A stretch of 64,000 nt of DNA from Anarhynchus alexandrinus (lineage: Eukaryota; Chordata; Aves; Charadriiformes; Charadriidae), in contig VUYV01000800.1 of assembly GCA_008711295.1 (NCBI GenBank), positions 12,192 through 76,191 on the forward strand, given 5' to 3'. This document shows, piece by piece, positions 40,801 through 52,985 of this stretch. The notes beneath the pieces were generated by a model that saw only the letters and a program-made list of their open reading frames with translations, did no database searches and had not been told where the DNA came from. The position numbers were made by a program, and so were the translations under genes. How positions within the stretch are numbered: the stretch's first letter is position 1; the number at the start of each line of letters is the position of its first letter.

Positions 40801-43800
40801 GCCTGCCATCCCAGGGGAAGGATGTCCTCTTACCTGCTGGGGATGACTGCAGCCATTTCCCCGCAGTTCCCGAAAGCCACGGCTGCACCCAGAGTGATGG
40901 AAGTGCCAGCTCCTGAGCCCCATGAGAGCCAGGGAGTGAGGAGGCATGCTGCCAGGGCAGCCTGACCACAGCACCTCCTGCCCCGTGCCAGCCCATCTCC
41001 CTTCCGTCCCTAACAAAAGGAGACTCTGCCATCCTATTTATTTTTTTTTAATTATTTTTGTAAATTTTATTTTTAATCTTCCTTGTCCCTCTGAAGCAGC
41101 AGCAGACTGGGACACACAAAGCCCAGGCTGCTGAAAGTCACTACCACCGCACCCACACTGCTCAGGAAACCCGAGCCATGGGCATCCCTGGTAACTTCAG
41201 CACAGCACCAGCGAGCCCAGAGGGAGCCATGCTCCCCCTCCACATCCACCAGCCTTCAGCCTCAGGGGCCTGACGTCCCCAGCAGTTAACCTCAGGGGAC
41301 ACCACAGGAAGGGAGCTGGAGAGCCACCCATGGTGGGGCTTCCTCCAGCTCTGCCCCAGACTTCCCCATCACTTCTAGCAGTCCCGCTCCCTCAGCCGGT
41401 CCCCAAAACCCTCAGCTCCTTCACCCCACACATCCCCTCCAGTCCCCTTCTCCTCCCATTTCCCTCCCCTATTTTTCAGCTTTTCCAAAGCTTTCTCCAC
41501 ACTCCCTCCCCACCTTCCACCCCTCTCTCTGCCTCCTCCACCTTCCTCTCCATCCCCTGCTCTCCCACACCTCCTTCCTATAACTAGGTGGACATGCGAT
41601 CCTCCTTCCACTTCAGCTAATTTCCACAGGAGCCAGCGTTTCATCTCTGCCGCTGAACCCCTTTTCATGGCTCCTGGCTGTTGCCATCCCATCCCTTTCC
41701 TCCCCGCTGCCGCCGGGGTGGGAGGGCAGCAGGAGACCTTGCGCTCGGCAGGCCTGACCCCCAGCTCTCATTAACAGCACCCTTCTCAAAGCAGGCACAG
41801 CATGAAATAAATAAATAAAGCAAATCCCCGTCTCGCTGCTGTCTCGGGTTGCTTAAGGGAGCCGGGTGCCGGGGGTGGGATGAAGGATGCTATTTGGAGA
41901 AGCTGTCTCCATGGCAACCCCCATTCCCACCACCAAGCGGGCACAGGTCACCTGTTTCCGTTAAAGTTTCCCCCCCTCCTTCCCCATCCCTCCACCCCGG
42001 GAAGTGCCAGCACCGCCCCAGGGGCGCAGGCAGTCCAGCTCAAGGGAGAAGCGGCAGGGATGCGGGAGAAGCGGCAGGGATGCTGCTGGCACGGCGGCAA
42101 ACAGCCTCCAAAGTCCCCCACGCCACGTCGGAGGCAGGCAGGGCATCCCCACAGCGCAGCACGCGGGGATCGGCAGCACCCGCTCCCCTCTGCCCCACAC
42201 CAGCAAGGCAACCCCATTGCCTCCCTGCGTGCATCCCCATGGTCAGGCTAACACGGGCATGGGGGCCACGCTGTGCCGCAGGATTTGGGGATGGATGCAG
42301 GCACGCACCCTGACACACGTGCTGTTGGGGCTGTGGCAGAGATCTAAACGTGTCCCCTCCCTCCACACACAGCCCCGAATGCTGTGTTTCCATACGATTT
42401 CAGTTATTTATTTTAATTCAAAATCAGCCGTTCCCATTAAACGCTGCCAGGTGCTCCCAGAACAACCCGTGGTTCCCTTTTTAGCTCTAACAACTCCATC
42501 TCTCATGCGACAGATGCGCTCACCGGGACCTTTCCCCAAGTAAGGCAGCGTCAGCCCCGCGTCGTCGAGCGCTCCCGCAGCCAACCTGATGCTCCCACCC
42601 ACGCCGGCCCCCTCCCTGCACGCCCACGCGTCCGCCGCAGGGCTGGCAGCAGTGCCCGATACCCCCCGCACCAAAACAGCCGGCAGAGCTCCAGCAAGAG
42701 ACATAGAGAGGATGGAGAGAGAAGAGGAGAACGGGGAACTGGTTGTGCTCTCCACCAGCTCTCCAGCACAAGAGGGGCATGAGCAGCGGCAGTCTCACCC
42801 ACTGGCGGCGTTAATGCACCTTCTGCCAGTACCAGCCGGCAGCTGCCCATGGTCAGGGTGGACAAGAGGGTCGGCAAAGAGCCCTGGATGAAATTCTGGG
42901 GTTGGCACCCGGGCAGCCACGCTGCGGCACAGTGCAGGCTGGAGGGATTCGCACGGTTCCCCCACAGGGCTGGGAGTTTCGCCAGGAAAAGCAAGTTTAT
43001 AAATAGCGCATTTCAACACGAACAAATGAAAGCATCAGAACCCGACAGTCAGATAAGCCAGGGGCTGAGCACCGGCCCCTCCCCAGCATCCTCCCCCTCC
43101 AGGAAGGACGGCCCCTTCCCTCCATTGCCCGGCTGGCCAGGACCACCCTCGCTCTCTAGAGAGCCTGGATCCAGAGGTGTCTGTGTCAGATGTGCTGCTT
43201 GGGAACACCCTTGCCGCAGCTGGTCTGGCAGCCGGAGCAAGGCAGCAGAGCTGGCTTCAAAAAGACCAAAAGCAGAGGGGATAGCCAACTGCTCCACTTG
43301 GGGACAAGGGCGGACACAGCCGACAGGAGCTGGCTGCCCAGCCAGGGCCAAGGACCACAAATTTCAATGTATTGCTTGAAACCAAGTCTTCATAAGCCCA
43401 CGGGCCAGAAAGTTTCTAACTTCTCCTCCCGCCCCTGCAGAAGACAGCTGCCCCACGGGTGAGGCTGACACTTGAAACAGAATTTTCATGGCACGATGCA
43501 TTACACCAAAGGGGCACATACCTGCCAGATCCTAACAACAAGTAAGACACTCAAGGGGAAAACCGGCTTTTATCTCTGCATTAAGGAGAAGAGCAGCAAG
43601 TTGTCAGATGAAAACTTGCTTCTCGTAAACACAAAACAGCAGAAAAGACACCCCTGTGCCTACAGAGCGAATGGGAGGACATCTCTGCTGGGGAACTACC
43701 TGCCAGATTGCAAAAGGAGGAGATCTTGATGGTAGTGCCCAAGGGAAGACATCAAGAGATGACAAGTCAGAGCAGCCCCATCAGCTGTCAGCAAGAGAAG

Positions 43801-46800
43801 CCTCTGACAGTCCACCAAACACATGCAACACTCTTCATGCCACACTTGCTTACCTTGATGTAGGTGTCAAGGGCTGGGTGGACACGGTTGACTGCTAAAT
43901 GGATGGACAACGGCGTAGTGAACGGGAAGGTCGCCATGACCACATGGCTGGGAGCGGGGAAGGAGAAGATCTTGAAGCCATACTTCTGGAACCGCTTGAT
44001 CTGCTCTTCTGAAGGCTTCGCATCTCCCTCGCTCAGGATTCGGCCTATGGCAAAGCGGCACTTCTCTGGAGGCACCTGATCGAGGGGAACAGACAGACGG
44101 CATCAGAAGAAGACAGAGGCTTAAGACCTGACAAAACCTCAACCTGCTGAGCATGGAGGCAGGAGACCACCATGAACCAGGGTAAATGCTATGGCCCAGC
44201 ATGATCAGGCACACCAAACCAGGTACCCGCTCCTAACCAAGGCTGATTCAGGCCCAAACTGCCCACGCTTCTCCCAGCCTGAGCTCACAGCCCAGTGGGG
44301 AAAGATGCTGCTCCCCTCCTTGGAAGGTAGAGGGAGTTGCAGCAGAGAAGAACTAAATCCCACCAGGCTGCTCACCCAAACCCACCCCAGGTGACAGCCA
44401 CTGCAGAAAGTGTCTCTCCTGACCCCCCATCAGAGACCCGACTGTTGAGATGTGCTCACCGCTGTCTCCATCTGCAGGAGGACATCCCTGCGACTCCAGA
44501 GTGAGGCCAAAAAGAGATGTGACCACAACCTGCCCAGCTTGCCTCCACCCCACCCCCAAGGAGGTCGCACTGCAGGGGCACCTACCCCTAGCAGCTGCCT
44601 GGACACGCAGCCCACCAGCATGGGCCACCTGCACTAAGCCAGAGAGAAATCCGGAGGCTGCTGGGTACCTTCTAAACAGGCACACTCAGTCCAGTGCAGT
44701 TTTAGGGGTGGGGAAACTGAGGCACATAAGACTTGCATGCAGTCACCAAGCTGTTTGTAGCAACATGAAGAAAAACACATCTCCTTGCATGCAAAACATA
44801 AAACACGTTCTCTTTCCAGATTTGGGGATGCCTCCCGTTAAGACAGGAGGCAGCAGGGGGTGTTCAAGGCTCTGCTCCCAGCACAGTGATGGCCCACGGA
44901 ACTCTGGCGATCATCACACCAAAGCTGACCCAGGTGACAGCTTTCATTTCTGTTTTTCAACAAAATCCCACCACTCAAGTTCATGTTTACACATGGCACT
45001 AGGCAGGAACATGGCAGGGGGCAGAAGAGCCCAGCAGCTCCCCCCAGTACCACCTAAGGGCTTCCTACTGCTGAGATTGGAGCCCAGCTCCCTCCTTGGT
45101 CCCCAGTAGAGCTGCTGTCCTTTCCACCCCTAAAGAGATGCTCGAAGGAACCAGCAGGCAGAGACAAAGCTCCTTCCCCCAGGGCACACCAGCCTAAAAA
45201 AAGGAGTCCAGGAAGAACAGGGGGTACAGGGGATGCCAAGGAAGAGACCACCATTTGAGTGTTCGTGCTTCCCTGCCCCCTGCTCTCAAGCCTGCTGGAT
45301 AACGAGACGATGTGGCAGCCAGCAACAAGGAGCAGCAGATGCACAAGTCTGGCCATCTTCTGCCACCCTCTTCTGGTGAGGGCTGGAGAACCAAAGTCTC
45401 CAAACTCCCACCACACAAGGTGGCAAAACTCACCAGGACCTGACAGAATACCTGACAGTGACAGCAAGACAGACAGACACCCTGCAAGCGTTGGCACCAC
45501 GAAGCTCTCACAGGGATGGTGGGAAGCAGAGAGAGGGTGTACACAAGGCCAGCGTGTTACCACTTCCCATCCCCATGTGCTCCCCAAGGGGACCTCCGCT
45601 CTGCGCTCCCCAATCTCATCCCTAACTTTGCCTGTGCTCACCAACGTCTTCTCCTGCAGCACAACTACCCGCACCGCACTTGCCCTCCTTTTCTCTTAAA
45701 CACCATTTAATGGCGCACGGCAGGACCATCCTGGAGGGGAAACACAAGCAGATGTAAATAGGAAGGAAGAAAACAGACCGTCGGAAGCAGCAGCAGCCAT
45801 CAGGCGGGGGACCGGCATGCCTGACGGCTCGCTCTTGCCCTCCTGTGCTGCAAGAGGGAGCTGCAGACAGGGCTGTGCCGAGCATCGCTGCTTTGGGGCC
45901 GGGAAGGAGAAGCAGATCCACCCCAAAGACAGCAAGAGGCAGCAGTAAAAGGCATCCATGGGAAAAGGCCCAGATGAAGCAAGGCGATAAGGGAAATGCA
46001 GATAAAATTCCCTTAAACACAAAATCTTCATTTACATCGTGAGCAAAGGCAGTTCGCCCCCAGCCCCAGAGCAGCCGGAGTGGGCAGCACCATTTGCGCC
46101 AGGTGCCTTTGCTTCCCCCCTTCTCCTTTTAACTTTCTTTTTCATAGCATGCAGCCCCGCAGGCGCTTTCTCAAGGGCAGCAGCAAGGCAGATTTGCCTC
46201 TTTCACTGCCTTCCTTCCCTCAAGGGAGGGAAGGAAATACCCTCGTTAAAACCAGCCTTTCCCTAACAAATCCATCCTTTAGGGGCAGCCTCTGCTCCCT
46301 CAAGCGCCCCAACAGAGAAGATTTAGAAACAATTAGTTAACCTATTCGCCTACAACTTTGCCTACGGGAGCAAAACCCATTCCTGCATTTGGAAAGCGTT
46401 TTGGCCTCATCCATCCAACGCTTGGGCGCAGGCCGGTCGCTGAGCACGCGAACATGTGCGCTGCAGGCAAAAGGCTGTAGCACGTGCCTACAGCTAAATG
46501 TGAGCAGAAGCACTTGGCTGGAGCTGAGCACAAACCCGCCTGCCACATCCAGTCCTTGCTGATGAGTTATTTTTGCTCCTGCCAGAGGTGGGAAAAGGAG
46601 GGAGAAGTCCTCTGGGCTGCTAAATATTAAATAAAAAGGAAAAAGAAAAAAAAGTGCAAATTAATATTAATCTTGTCCATTAAAACACATAAAACATCGC
46701 TGGCAGGAGTTTGGCAGCACTCGGGGAACATCCTTGTGTGAACGCCGGCACGCCAGGAACCAGCAGGGAGCCCGGGGATGCCAGTGACGGCAGCCACCCC

Positions 46801-49800
46801 AAGGCCTGGCATGACCCCCAGACAGCCCACAGGCTCCAGGGCTCCCCCCAGCCCCACTCCCGGCCGAGAGCCGGCACACAGCCGCTGCTTTCCAGCTGTG
46901 GCATCCCCATGCTCTCTCCTCACAAGAGCCTCCTTTGGCCATGAGTCCACCAGCACAGCAAATGCCACGCTGGCACCTGCTGATCATCAGCCCCTTCCTG
47001 CCACAGCACGGGGGCACCAAACCCACCGGGAGCCAGCGGCTGAGAGCCGGGCTCGAGGCGGCTGCCTGGCCACAGCCCACCGGCGCTCTGCCAGGGACGC
47101 CACGGGACACAGCGGGCAGCGAGCATGTTCTGCTGCCTGATGACAAAAGGTCTATTTTCAGTGACAAGTCAACATCCTCGGTGGGTGGCCAGCTCTGGGT
47201 GGACCAAATTCTGCCAGAGGATGCTTCACCGAGGTCAGGAGAGCACCGAGAATGAGGAGGAAGAGGAGGAGGTCATCTGTTCCTCCCAGGGGAAAGGCAG
47301 CCTGGGTGACCAATCCCACCTCGCTGGACCTCCAGGAACAAGGAACCAGCAATGCACACCATCTTCTCCTCCCATGCCACCATGCTACAGTGGGTATGAG
47401 CACACAGGGGCACCCCATGGGACACTGGGGCACTCAGCACCTGAGCCAGCACAACCAGGCACGAGTGTTGCAGCCGCCAGCCCAGCGACCCACCCAAAGC
47501 TGCCCCTTCTTTACCTGCCTGGAGACAAGGCAGCCCTCTGCCCATCCTGCCCAAGGACATCCTTGCTCGCAGCACCCTGCCTGGCCTGGTCTGCCTGTCA
47601 GTGAGACACGGGTCTCCACAGGAACCAATTCAGGAGCCACAGATCAGCCTGAAGAAGGTCCGACCAGCGCCCCGGCTCCTCCGGCAGAACACAGGTCTGA
47701 TGGCAATCCCAGGGGTGTCAGGCAAGAGGAGGCTCCTGCCACCATGCAGAGCCCCAGGCACCACAGCTACATCCCACACGGCCCCACTGTGCCCCAGCCA
47801 CCACAGTGCCTATGGAGGCAGGAGGCTCACGTCAATGTCACCTGCCCAATGTCATGAGCAAAGGCGCCCTTCCAGAGAAGGGCAAGGTCTGCGGGGCTGC
47901 CTGCCAAGCCTCTGAGGGCAGGTTAGGCTCTCATCACAAGAGCCAACCGCACAGCCTCCAGAGCTTGGGACGCCTGGTCACAGAGATGCATTATAGGTTT
48001 TGTTCGTCCCCAAGAGCTTCCAGCACCCTCCAGGCTCACTCCATACACGTGCAGGGCCCAGAGCCTTCGCTGTGCCCATCCTGAGTACCACCTGTCCAGC
48101 AAGCTCCAAGAGGGGGCAATTCCCCTGCCGAGCGTCACCACCAGGATCTCCCAGTCTGACCCACAGACTTGGGGCCATGCAACCTCCAAAACATCTGGAG
48201 ACCCACACAAACTCACTACCATCCTTTGCAATGGCCCCACCACACATTGTAGCTCCCCACAGCGTCCTGCCCCATGCAAGGACCTCCCCTCACACACCAG
48301 CTGAAGGCACTCACACCCCACGCCAGATCAGTGGCCAGGCCACTGGCAAGCAAGTACACACCCCTCAGCAGGGGAGGGGAGGAAAAGGGTCTCCAGATCC
48401 AGTAGCATGCTCCAGTCCAGACTGGGCACCAGCTGGGCCACCAGGCAGAGGTCCCGGCGTGCCTTGACCACAGCAGGCCAAGAGCTGCCTCCACCTGCTG
48501 AGCCCTGAATCCAGAGAAACCTCCCCCAGTCACCAACACCAAGATGGGCCTCCTTGGCCACCAGATGCCATTCAGCCATCCTGGCAGAGAAGGTCTTCCC
48601 CTCCTGAGAGACCCGACTGCAAAAGAAGAAAGAGATGGCTTCCAAAACCCCAGATGGCACCGGAGATCCAGAGACAAGTTCTGCAGCCCCACTACCTGCT
48701 CCAACCGCAGGGTGAGGGTAGAGACATGACAGCTGCAGGAAGAGGAGAAACGAGACAGGACCAGAAAGAGGAGAGAGCTTCATCCTGCACAGACAGCCCA
48801 ACTTTCCAGGGTCATGTAAGAGCCGGAGCTTCCCAGCCGTGCCTGATGCTGCCAGGGAAAGCACTCCCTGCGCCAGCCATGGCAGAAGCCACCATAAATA
48901 TCCTCATCAGTATCTCTGGGCCTCAGCAGAACAAGCTTTCACTAGCCCGTGCTTCAGCAAACAGAGAGGTTTGCCCACATCACATCCCCGGAGCAGGGCA
49001 GCACCAAGCACGGACACCGAGCCCTTCCGACAGCATCACCTGGCCCGCTCTGCCCCCAGAGATGCTGGGGGAAGAAGCAGCAGCACTGGGGTTCTCAGCT
49101 CCAGAAGAGGACCTCGACACAAGGACACAAATTAGTGGCAGGGGAATTGGCCACTCGCACCACATGGGCGCTAGCCCGCCAGGCACTCCCCATGAGTCCC
49201 ATCCCTCACCCGCTCCAAACACAACACTTCTTGTGGACAAAAGTGTTCAAGCACATCTAGTCCAACCCTGCCTCTGCCTGGCTCATCCCAGGAGGGACAC
49301 ATCCTCCTCACCACCCTCCTTCCCAGGCCAGGTAGAGGGACTGCAGGGTGGCTCTTCTCTACCTCTCATGATCCAGAAGCAAAAACTGGAAGGTAAAGAT
49401 AAATCGGCCTGTCCCAGGATACAGCAACACAACGTGGCTGAGTGCACCAGGCTCCGCTGAGCAGTTGGCTCAGCGTTTTCTCGGCTCCGATACCTTCCTG
49501 CCACAGCGCTCCAAGGAGCCACTCAGCACTACATTTTCATGGACAAGTTCCCTCTAAGCAGGTCCAACCCTTGGGAGCACTGTCTTGCAAGCAACGAAAC
49601 AGGGGCAGGTACTACATGGCCATGCGGGTTCCTAAAGCAGGGCCAGTCACCCCCAGAGCAGAAGCACTGGGTGAGAGCTATCAGCACAAGCACTGTGCCC
49701 CATGCCAGCCCCCAGCACACGTGCCCAATCAGACGCACAGGGCTGCCGGCCACCAAGTCATCCCTCCCCCCCCAGCATTCCTCCACGGTCACACCAACTA

Positions 49801-50839
49801 CTGCAGAATTACTGGGGAGCCAGGCTGTCTGCCATGGACAAATGCCCACATGCCGTTATCTGGAGACCCCAGTGCCACCAAGCATCAATAGCCAGGCTCC
49901 TCACCCCCCAGCAAGTTCTGATGCACTTTTGTCTGCTCCTTGTCCTGGACCGTACCCACCAGAGTACTTAGCCCTGGCTGGCAGCCATCAGGCAGTGCGC
50001 TTTCTGCTCACCTCTCAGCCTGAGGAGCATCATGGAGTAACTGTTTCATCAGACAGGAGCCCTCAGCATGCATCACCTGAGGTTTCAGTAAGAACTCTCA
50101 GGGGATGTAAGGACTACAGGGAAGCTCAGAAATACATGAGAGCACTAGAAACAAGAGAAGGAGTATGGATGAGGACATAGCAAGCTGAAGAGACCATCTG
50201 CTTTCAACCACAGAGCTGCAAGTCCAGAAGGAGCCTCGGCTGGACTTTCTGCAGCCAGGGGATCTGCCAAGGAATGCCTCACCTTGGGGTCATAGATATT
50301 GTCCTCTGCTCCATAACCAGATCCATTATCCTGCTGATAACCTGCTCAGCAAGAGCTATCAGAAGATAGCAAGCTTTGCTCAGCCAATGCCTTCCAGTCA
50401 GGGTTATCCAAGAAACCATCTATTTTTAGGTGCCTCTGCAGATCTGGGAGACCTTGTGAACCCCAGTGCTCATCTACAGCAGATGAGCTGCAAGCGCCTG
50501 AAATACAGTCAGGAAGCATCCCAAGCTGGGAACCCAGGTGCTGACCACGAGAGCTTGCTAGCCCCACCGGGCGCACCTTACCGTGTGAGGGTTGTCGTAG
50601 TAGACACCGATGGAGCAGAGCTTCGAAGAGATGCTGCAACCGTCCGTGAAGAGCTGCCCAGATTCGCCATACGGGCCTACCCTGAACTTGTAGGCCAGTG
50701 TGATGCTGCCGAGAGGCGGGGAGCCAGCACTCACAACCACCTCCGTGAAGAGCCCCGAGTAGACAACGAAACCGAAGACAGTCAGCAGCAGCAGCACGAC
50801 CAGCGCTGCAATCAGCCCGAGGAGCACCCAGTCGGACAT
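10542..50839 (-). CDS. TEX264: TEX264, ER-phagy receptor, complete coding span (4 coding exons)
   Basis: Single-pass ER membrane protein that links ER tubules to autophagosomes. The human protein also assists p97 and SPRTN in repair of topoisomerase-1 crosslinks at the nuclear periphery. Exons 50839-50582, 44075-43854, 18501-18330 and 10855-10542 join in phase (258+222+172+314 bases) to 321 residues; human TEX264 is 313. Layout: lumenal N-terminal tip and membrane helix (about residues 4-28), GyrI-like domain (about 35-205), then an acidic, Ser-rich disordered tail. The tail carries the LC3-interacting motif F276-E-E-L279, preceded by S274 and S275, the positions phosphorylated in human. The SEHSYSESGASGSSFEELDLE block is essentially as in human. 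All donors and acceptors are GT-AG. The gene spans about 42 kb and runs from a CpG island at about 53 kb to a poly(A) signal at 10022. Confidence 0.98.
10856..18329 (-). other. TEX264: TEX264 intron between coding exons 3 and 4
   Basis: 7.5 kb, moderately GC-rich. It contains the direct repeat and AT-rich block at 11680-11870, a homeodomain-motif cluster near 14975-15060, the small inverted-repeat patch at 15557-15600 and a mixed-composition block at 17760-18050 (described in findings). No recognisable transposon or further exon was seen. Confidence 0.7.
11680..11870. promoter_or_regulatory. Candidate intronic enhancer with duplicated CRE-like 19-mer
   Basis: A 19-base string starting TGACATCACAG occurs identically at 11810-11828 and 11838-11856, a 28-base spacing. 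Each copy holds a CRE/AP-1-like TGACATCA. Upstream are ATTAATCATTGTTAATTA and CAATTAAGG homeodomain-type sites. The block is AT-rich compared with its neighbours. Function is inferred from motif clustering only. Confidence 0.35.
18330..18501 (-). CDS. TEX264: TEX264 coding exon 3 (end of GyrI-like domain, linker)
   Basis: 172 bases, residues 161-217 plus one base of codon 218. The acceptor is TTTCAG|GAGAGG at 18502/18501 and the donor is CACAG|GTATCC at 18330/18329, a weaker donor than the others. It encodes ERKLCAHPRIEIY, then CPLARQGDFYVPEMKE as in human, and ends in an Ala/Glu-rich linker. The reading frame stays open for about 147 codons past the donor into the intron. Confidence 0.96.
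19386..19465. repeat. Short 27-bp tandem repeat (about 3 copies), pyrimidine-rich
   Basis: Three consecutive C/T-rich units of about 27 bases, each of the form TATCCTCCTCTTCCTCCCTG followed by CCTCAAC or a close variant. A minus-strand reading gives a repeating Arg-rich peptide with no similarity to known proteins. This is a local slippage repeat inside a TEX264 intron. Confidence 0.7.
24665..25302 (+). mobile_element. CR1 LINE 3' end (5'-truncated)
   Basis: Diagnostic CR1 3' sequence in plus orientation. Landmarks in order are CAATGTGCACTTGCAGCCCAGG near the start, AGCAGCGTGGCCAGCAGG, GGTCCAGAGGAGCC, GAGAAGAGAAGGCTC, GCTGTGGATGCCCCATCCCTGG, GTTGGACTGGGTGATCTTTG, and the terminal CTTCTGTGACTG. 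It is about 640 bases long and moderately diverged, with no coding capacity. It is antisense to TEX264. Confidence 0.92.
28990..29700. promoter_or_regulatory. Intronic CpG island
   Basis: CpG-dense block inside the 25-kb TEX264 intron. I counted roughly 45 CpGs by eye in 29101-29700, well above the flanking intron. It contains GCCGCCGGCGG, CGGAAGCGCAGG (ETS-like) and GCCGCCGCGG. It is not followed by a recognisable coding exon on either strand. It could be an alternative TEX264 promoter, a nested non-coding transcript start, or an enhancer island. Confidence 0.5.
34910..35085 (+). mobile_element. CR1 LINE 3' end, short fragment
   Basis: Plus-oriented CR1 tail: CCCAGGGATGCGGTGGAGTC, CATCTCTGGGGGCTTTCAAG, GTTGGACCAGATGATCTTTC, CAGGTCCCTTCCAAC, then ATTCTGTGAT at the end. 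About 175 bases remain. It is antisense to TEX264. Confidence 0.88.
41340..41583. repeat. Pyrimidine-rich strand-asymmetric tract
   Basis: About 240 bases consisting almost only of C and T on the plus strand (CTCC, TTCC and CCCT strings), degenerate and without a fixed unit. It may form triplex or H-DNA. Low-complexity sequence in an intron. Confidence 0.7.
43854..44075 (-). CDS. TEX264: TEX264 coding exon 2 (GyrI-like core)
   Basis: 222 bases, 74 codons, phase 0 at both ends, residues 87-160. The acceptor is ATCAG|GTGCC at 44076/44075 and the donor is AAG|GTAAGC at 43854/43853. It encodes VPPEKCRFAIG, a variable loop, then KYGFKIFSFPAPSHVV and HPALDTYIK, which match human closely. No break was seen. 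Confidence 0.97.
44076..50581 (-). other. TEX264: TEX264 intron between coding exons 1 and 2
   Basis: 6.5 kb. The plus strand is strongly C- and A-rich, so the transcribed-sense minus strand is G/T-rich, especially at 46.7-49.9 kb. One possible CR1 remnant lies near 49.25 kb. No other exon or repeat family was recognised. Confidence 0.7.
49225..49290 (-). mobile_element. Possible minus-oriented CR1 tail remnant
   Basis: The string CAAGCACATCTAGTCCAACC near 49249-49268 resembles the reverse complement of the CR1 3' tail (GGTTGGACTAGATGATCTTTG). Similarity fades within a few dozen bases, so this may be chance. Confidence 0.35.
50582..50839 (-). CDS. TEX264: TEX264 coding exon 1 (membrane anchor)
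   Basis: 258 bases, residues 1-86. The chosen ATG (50839-50837) opens MSDW, matching the human start MSDL. A Met seven codons upstream is in frame but belongs to the 5'UTR by homology. Residues 4-28 are a continuous hydrophobic helix rich in Leu and Val. The GyrI-like domain then begins with VSAGSPP and AYKF..GPYGE. The donor is ACG|GTAAGG at 50582/50581. The 3' splice site upstream (TGCTAG|TGC, about 50874/50873) leaves 34 bases of 5'UTR here. Confidence 0.97.
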
Positions 50840-50873
50840 GATGGACACTTGGTGCTCCACGCTTCCTGATGCA
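50840..50873 (-). other. TEX264: TEX264 5'UTR segment in the start-codon exon
   Basis: 34 bases between the acceptor CTGCTAG|TGC (AG at 50875-50874) and the ATG. The pyrimidine tract TTCTCTCTTGCTGCTAG is good, so splicing from an upstream non-coding exon is likely. Confidence 0.6.
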
Positions 50874-52985
50874 CTAGCAGCAAGAGAGAAGAAAGAGGAG
50901 TGGAGTTAAGCTTGCACTCAGACAAGCAATCACTCTCTAAAGCTATTTATTTGCAGCAAAACACACCCACTTCCAATTCCTCTAAGGCGTGAAACCTAAA
51001 GACAGTGGAAATCCCCCAGAAACCTCCTGTATGTTAGTCCCACATTGCATCAGCCTGTTCCAATTGGTCACCAGGTACAAATTATATTGCTTCAGCGCCT
51101 CTTGGGAATGAGGTGGTTACGGAGAGGGGATGGAGTGGAACTGATCATCTCCCCAGAACCAGCCAGACCGCTCACGTCCAGCCTTGCACCCAGGACAGAC
51201 CAAAAACCACCCCGGGACCCTGCATCACCCAACAGATACACAGCACTGGGCTAAGGACCAGGGGACTGTAACCAAATAATTTATCATTTATAGACACCAG
51301 ACCCGTCACTGTGACCAGGGCAGCCCCTTTTCCAAAAAGTCTAGAAGCTCAGGCCTTTAACGACCCAAATGAGGACCACACCAGTTCAGAGCTGAGCCCT
51401 GCATCCAGATCCAAGCACTCAGAGAGGCTCAGAGGAAGCTGAAGACCCAGCGAGAAAAAGCATCCCCAACACACTCAGGTGGAATTAATTAGCAGTATTC
51501 CTTTTAGATGGCTTTTTTTTAACCTGAGAGAGTTTTTATAACCCCAACCAAGGCTTCCTGTTTTGTTTGCTGTCTCCTCTCTCACGCTGACTGCAGGACA
51601 CAGCAGCCTGGCGAACGCCTCCTGCTTGTTTTCACCCACCAAGCGCAACCGCTCCGGGGACTTACAACCCAACCCAGCGCAGGGGAGTTGTTTGTGTTTT
51701 ATCCTCCCTTGAAACACAGCTCTGGTCACAAGGATTGGCTGCGATGCTCCCCGGGGACTTTCACGGGAGCTAGGTTTGAAAGCAAAGGTTGAAGTAAACA
51801 ATTCACCTTTACCTCCGTGTTATAAACACACTTTGTCAAAAAAAAAAAAAAAAAATGCTCATGGTGGCCGCTGCTTCCTCAGCTTTACGGCAAGAGAAAA
51901 GCCACATCCTGGTAGGAACTGCAGGCGCTGCTTGACCCCGGCGAGCAGGGGTACATCAAAACCAAGCCCCGCAGAGCCGGCACCGCTCTCAGCACTGTGG
52001 CAGCACCAGGCCGGGGACCAGATCACGCCAACGGCCCTACTCACCTGAAAAACCAGCTCAGCCCAGAAACAGTTCACGACATCTGCCCCACAGGGGTGTG
52101 GGATCCGCCGCGCTGCAGCAGGAAAAAATAAATATCATTGCTTCCTTTCAAACTCACGAGGCCAAAAGCAAAACAAAGCCACGGCAGAGCACCCGAAAAG
52201 CGCCCGGTCACCTTGGACCTGCTCCCCAGAGGAGGGGTGTCCCAAGGACCCCGCAGGCTGAGATTTCTTCCCAAAACTCTGTGGGTGAATGCGCAGGCAC
52301 CGAGAAACACAGAAATTGGGAAGGAAAGGTGAAGGAGGATGATGTCCTGCAGCCGCCCCTGCCTGGCATGTCCCACCCCAGGCTCCCCCGGGACACCCGA
52401 GCTGCTCCCGGGCGACCTCACAGCTGAGCACTCCTGGACCTATAGCTTGGCCAGAGCTATACGGCCGTCCCGACTGCCCGCAGCGCCTCCCCTCCTCCCG
52501 ATAACCAACACAGATTTATTACTTCAAATCACAGTTGTGGTGATTCTCGCTGAGCTGCCAGTCCAACACCGGGCCCGAGGGCCCCGAAGACAGCCGGCCC
52601 CAGGGAAGAAAAGGGTATTTTTGGCTATTCTTCCCGGTTCCCGTGGATTGTTCCCCGCCAGCGGCAGGCACGGGCCGTTTCCCACCTGCCCTCCTCACGG
52701 ACTGCGGGAGCGGAGCTCACCCGGTCCCTGCCCAGCCCAGAGGCCGTTCCTCCCCGGTGCCCGTGCCCGGGCGGAGGGGAGGGCTTGACCCGAGCGGCCC
52801 CGACAAGTGCCCGCGGCGGGCGGCAACCGGCCTGCCTGCCCGGAGCCGCGGCTCCCGGTCCTGCCCGGCGGCGGGCAGCGCCCTCAGCACCGGCACATGC
52901 ACCGGCTGCAACCCCCACCACCGGCCTGGCCGCCGGAGCGGGGAAGGACCGGCCGAGCCGCCGCCGAGGCCCGGCCGCCGCTCAC
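50874..52985 (-). other. TEX264: Probable TEX264 5'UTR intron
   Basis: About 2.1 kb between the candidate promoter exon and the start-codon exon. It includes an 18-base A run at 51838-51855. No repeat family or extra exon was recognised. The donor end is not certain. Confidence 0.5.

Larger units (their letters stand above)
18502..43853 (-). other. TEX264: TEX264 large intron between coding exons 2 and 3
   Basis: 25 kb. Identified contents: a 27-bp tandem repeat (19386-19465), a 16-base G run (23939-23954), CR1 ends at 24665-25302 and 34910-35085, an internal CpG island (about 28990-29700) and a strand-asymmetric pyrimidine tract (41340-41583). The rest is unique sequence with no exon I can support on either strand. 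Confidence 0.75.
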
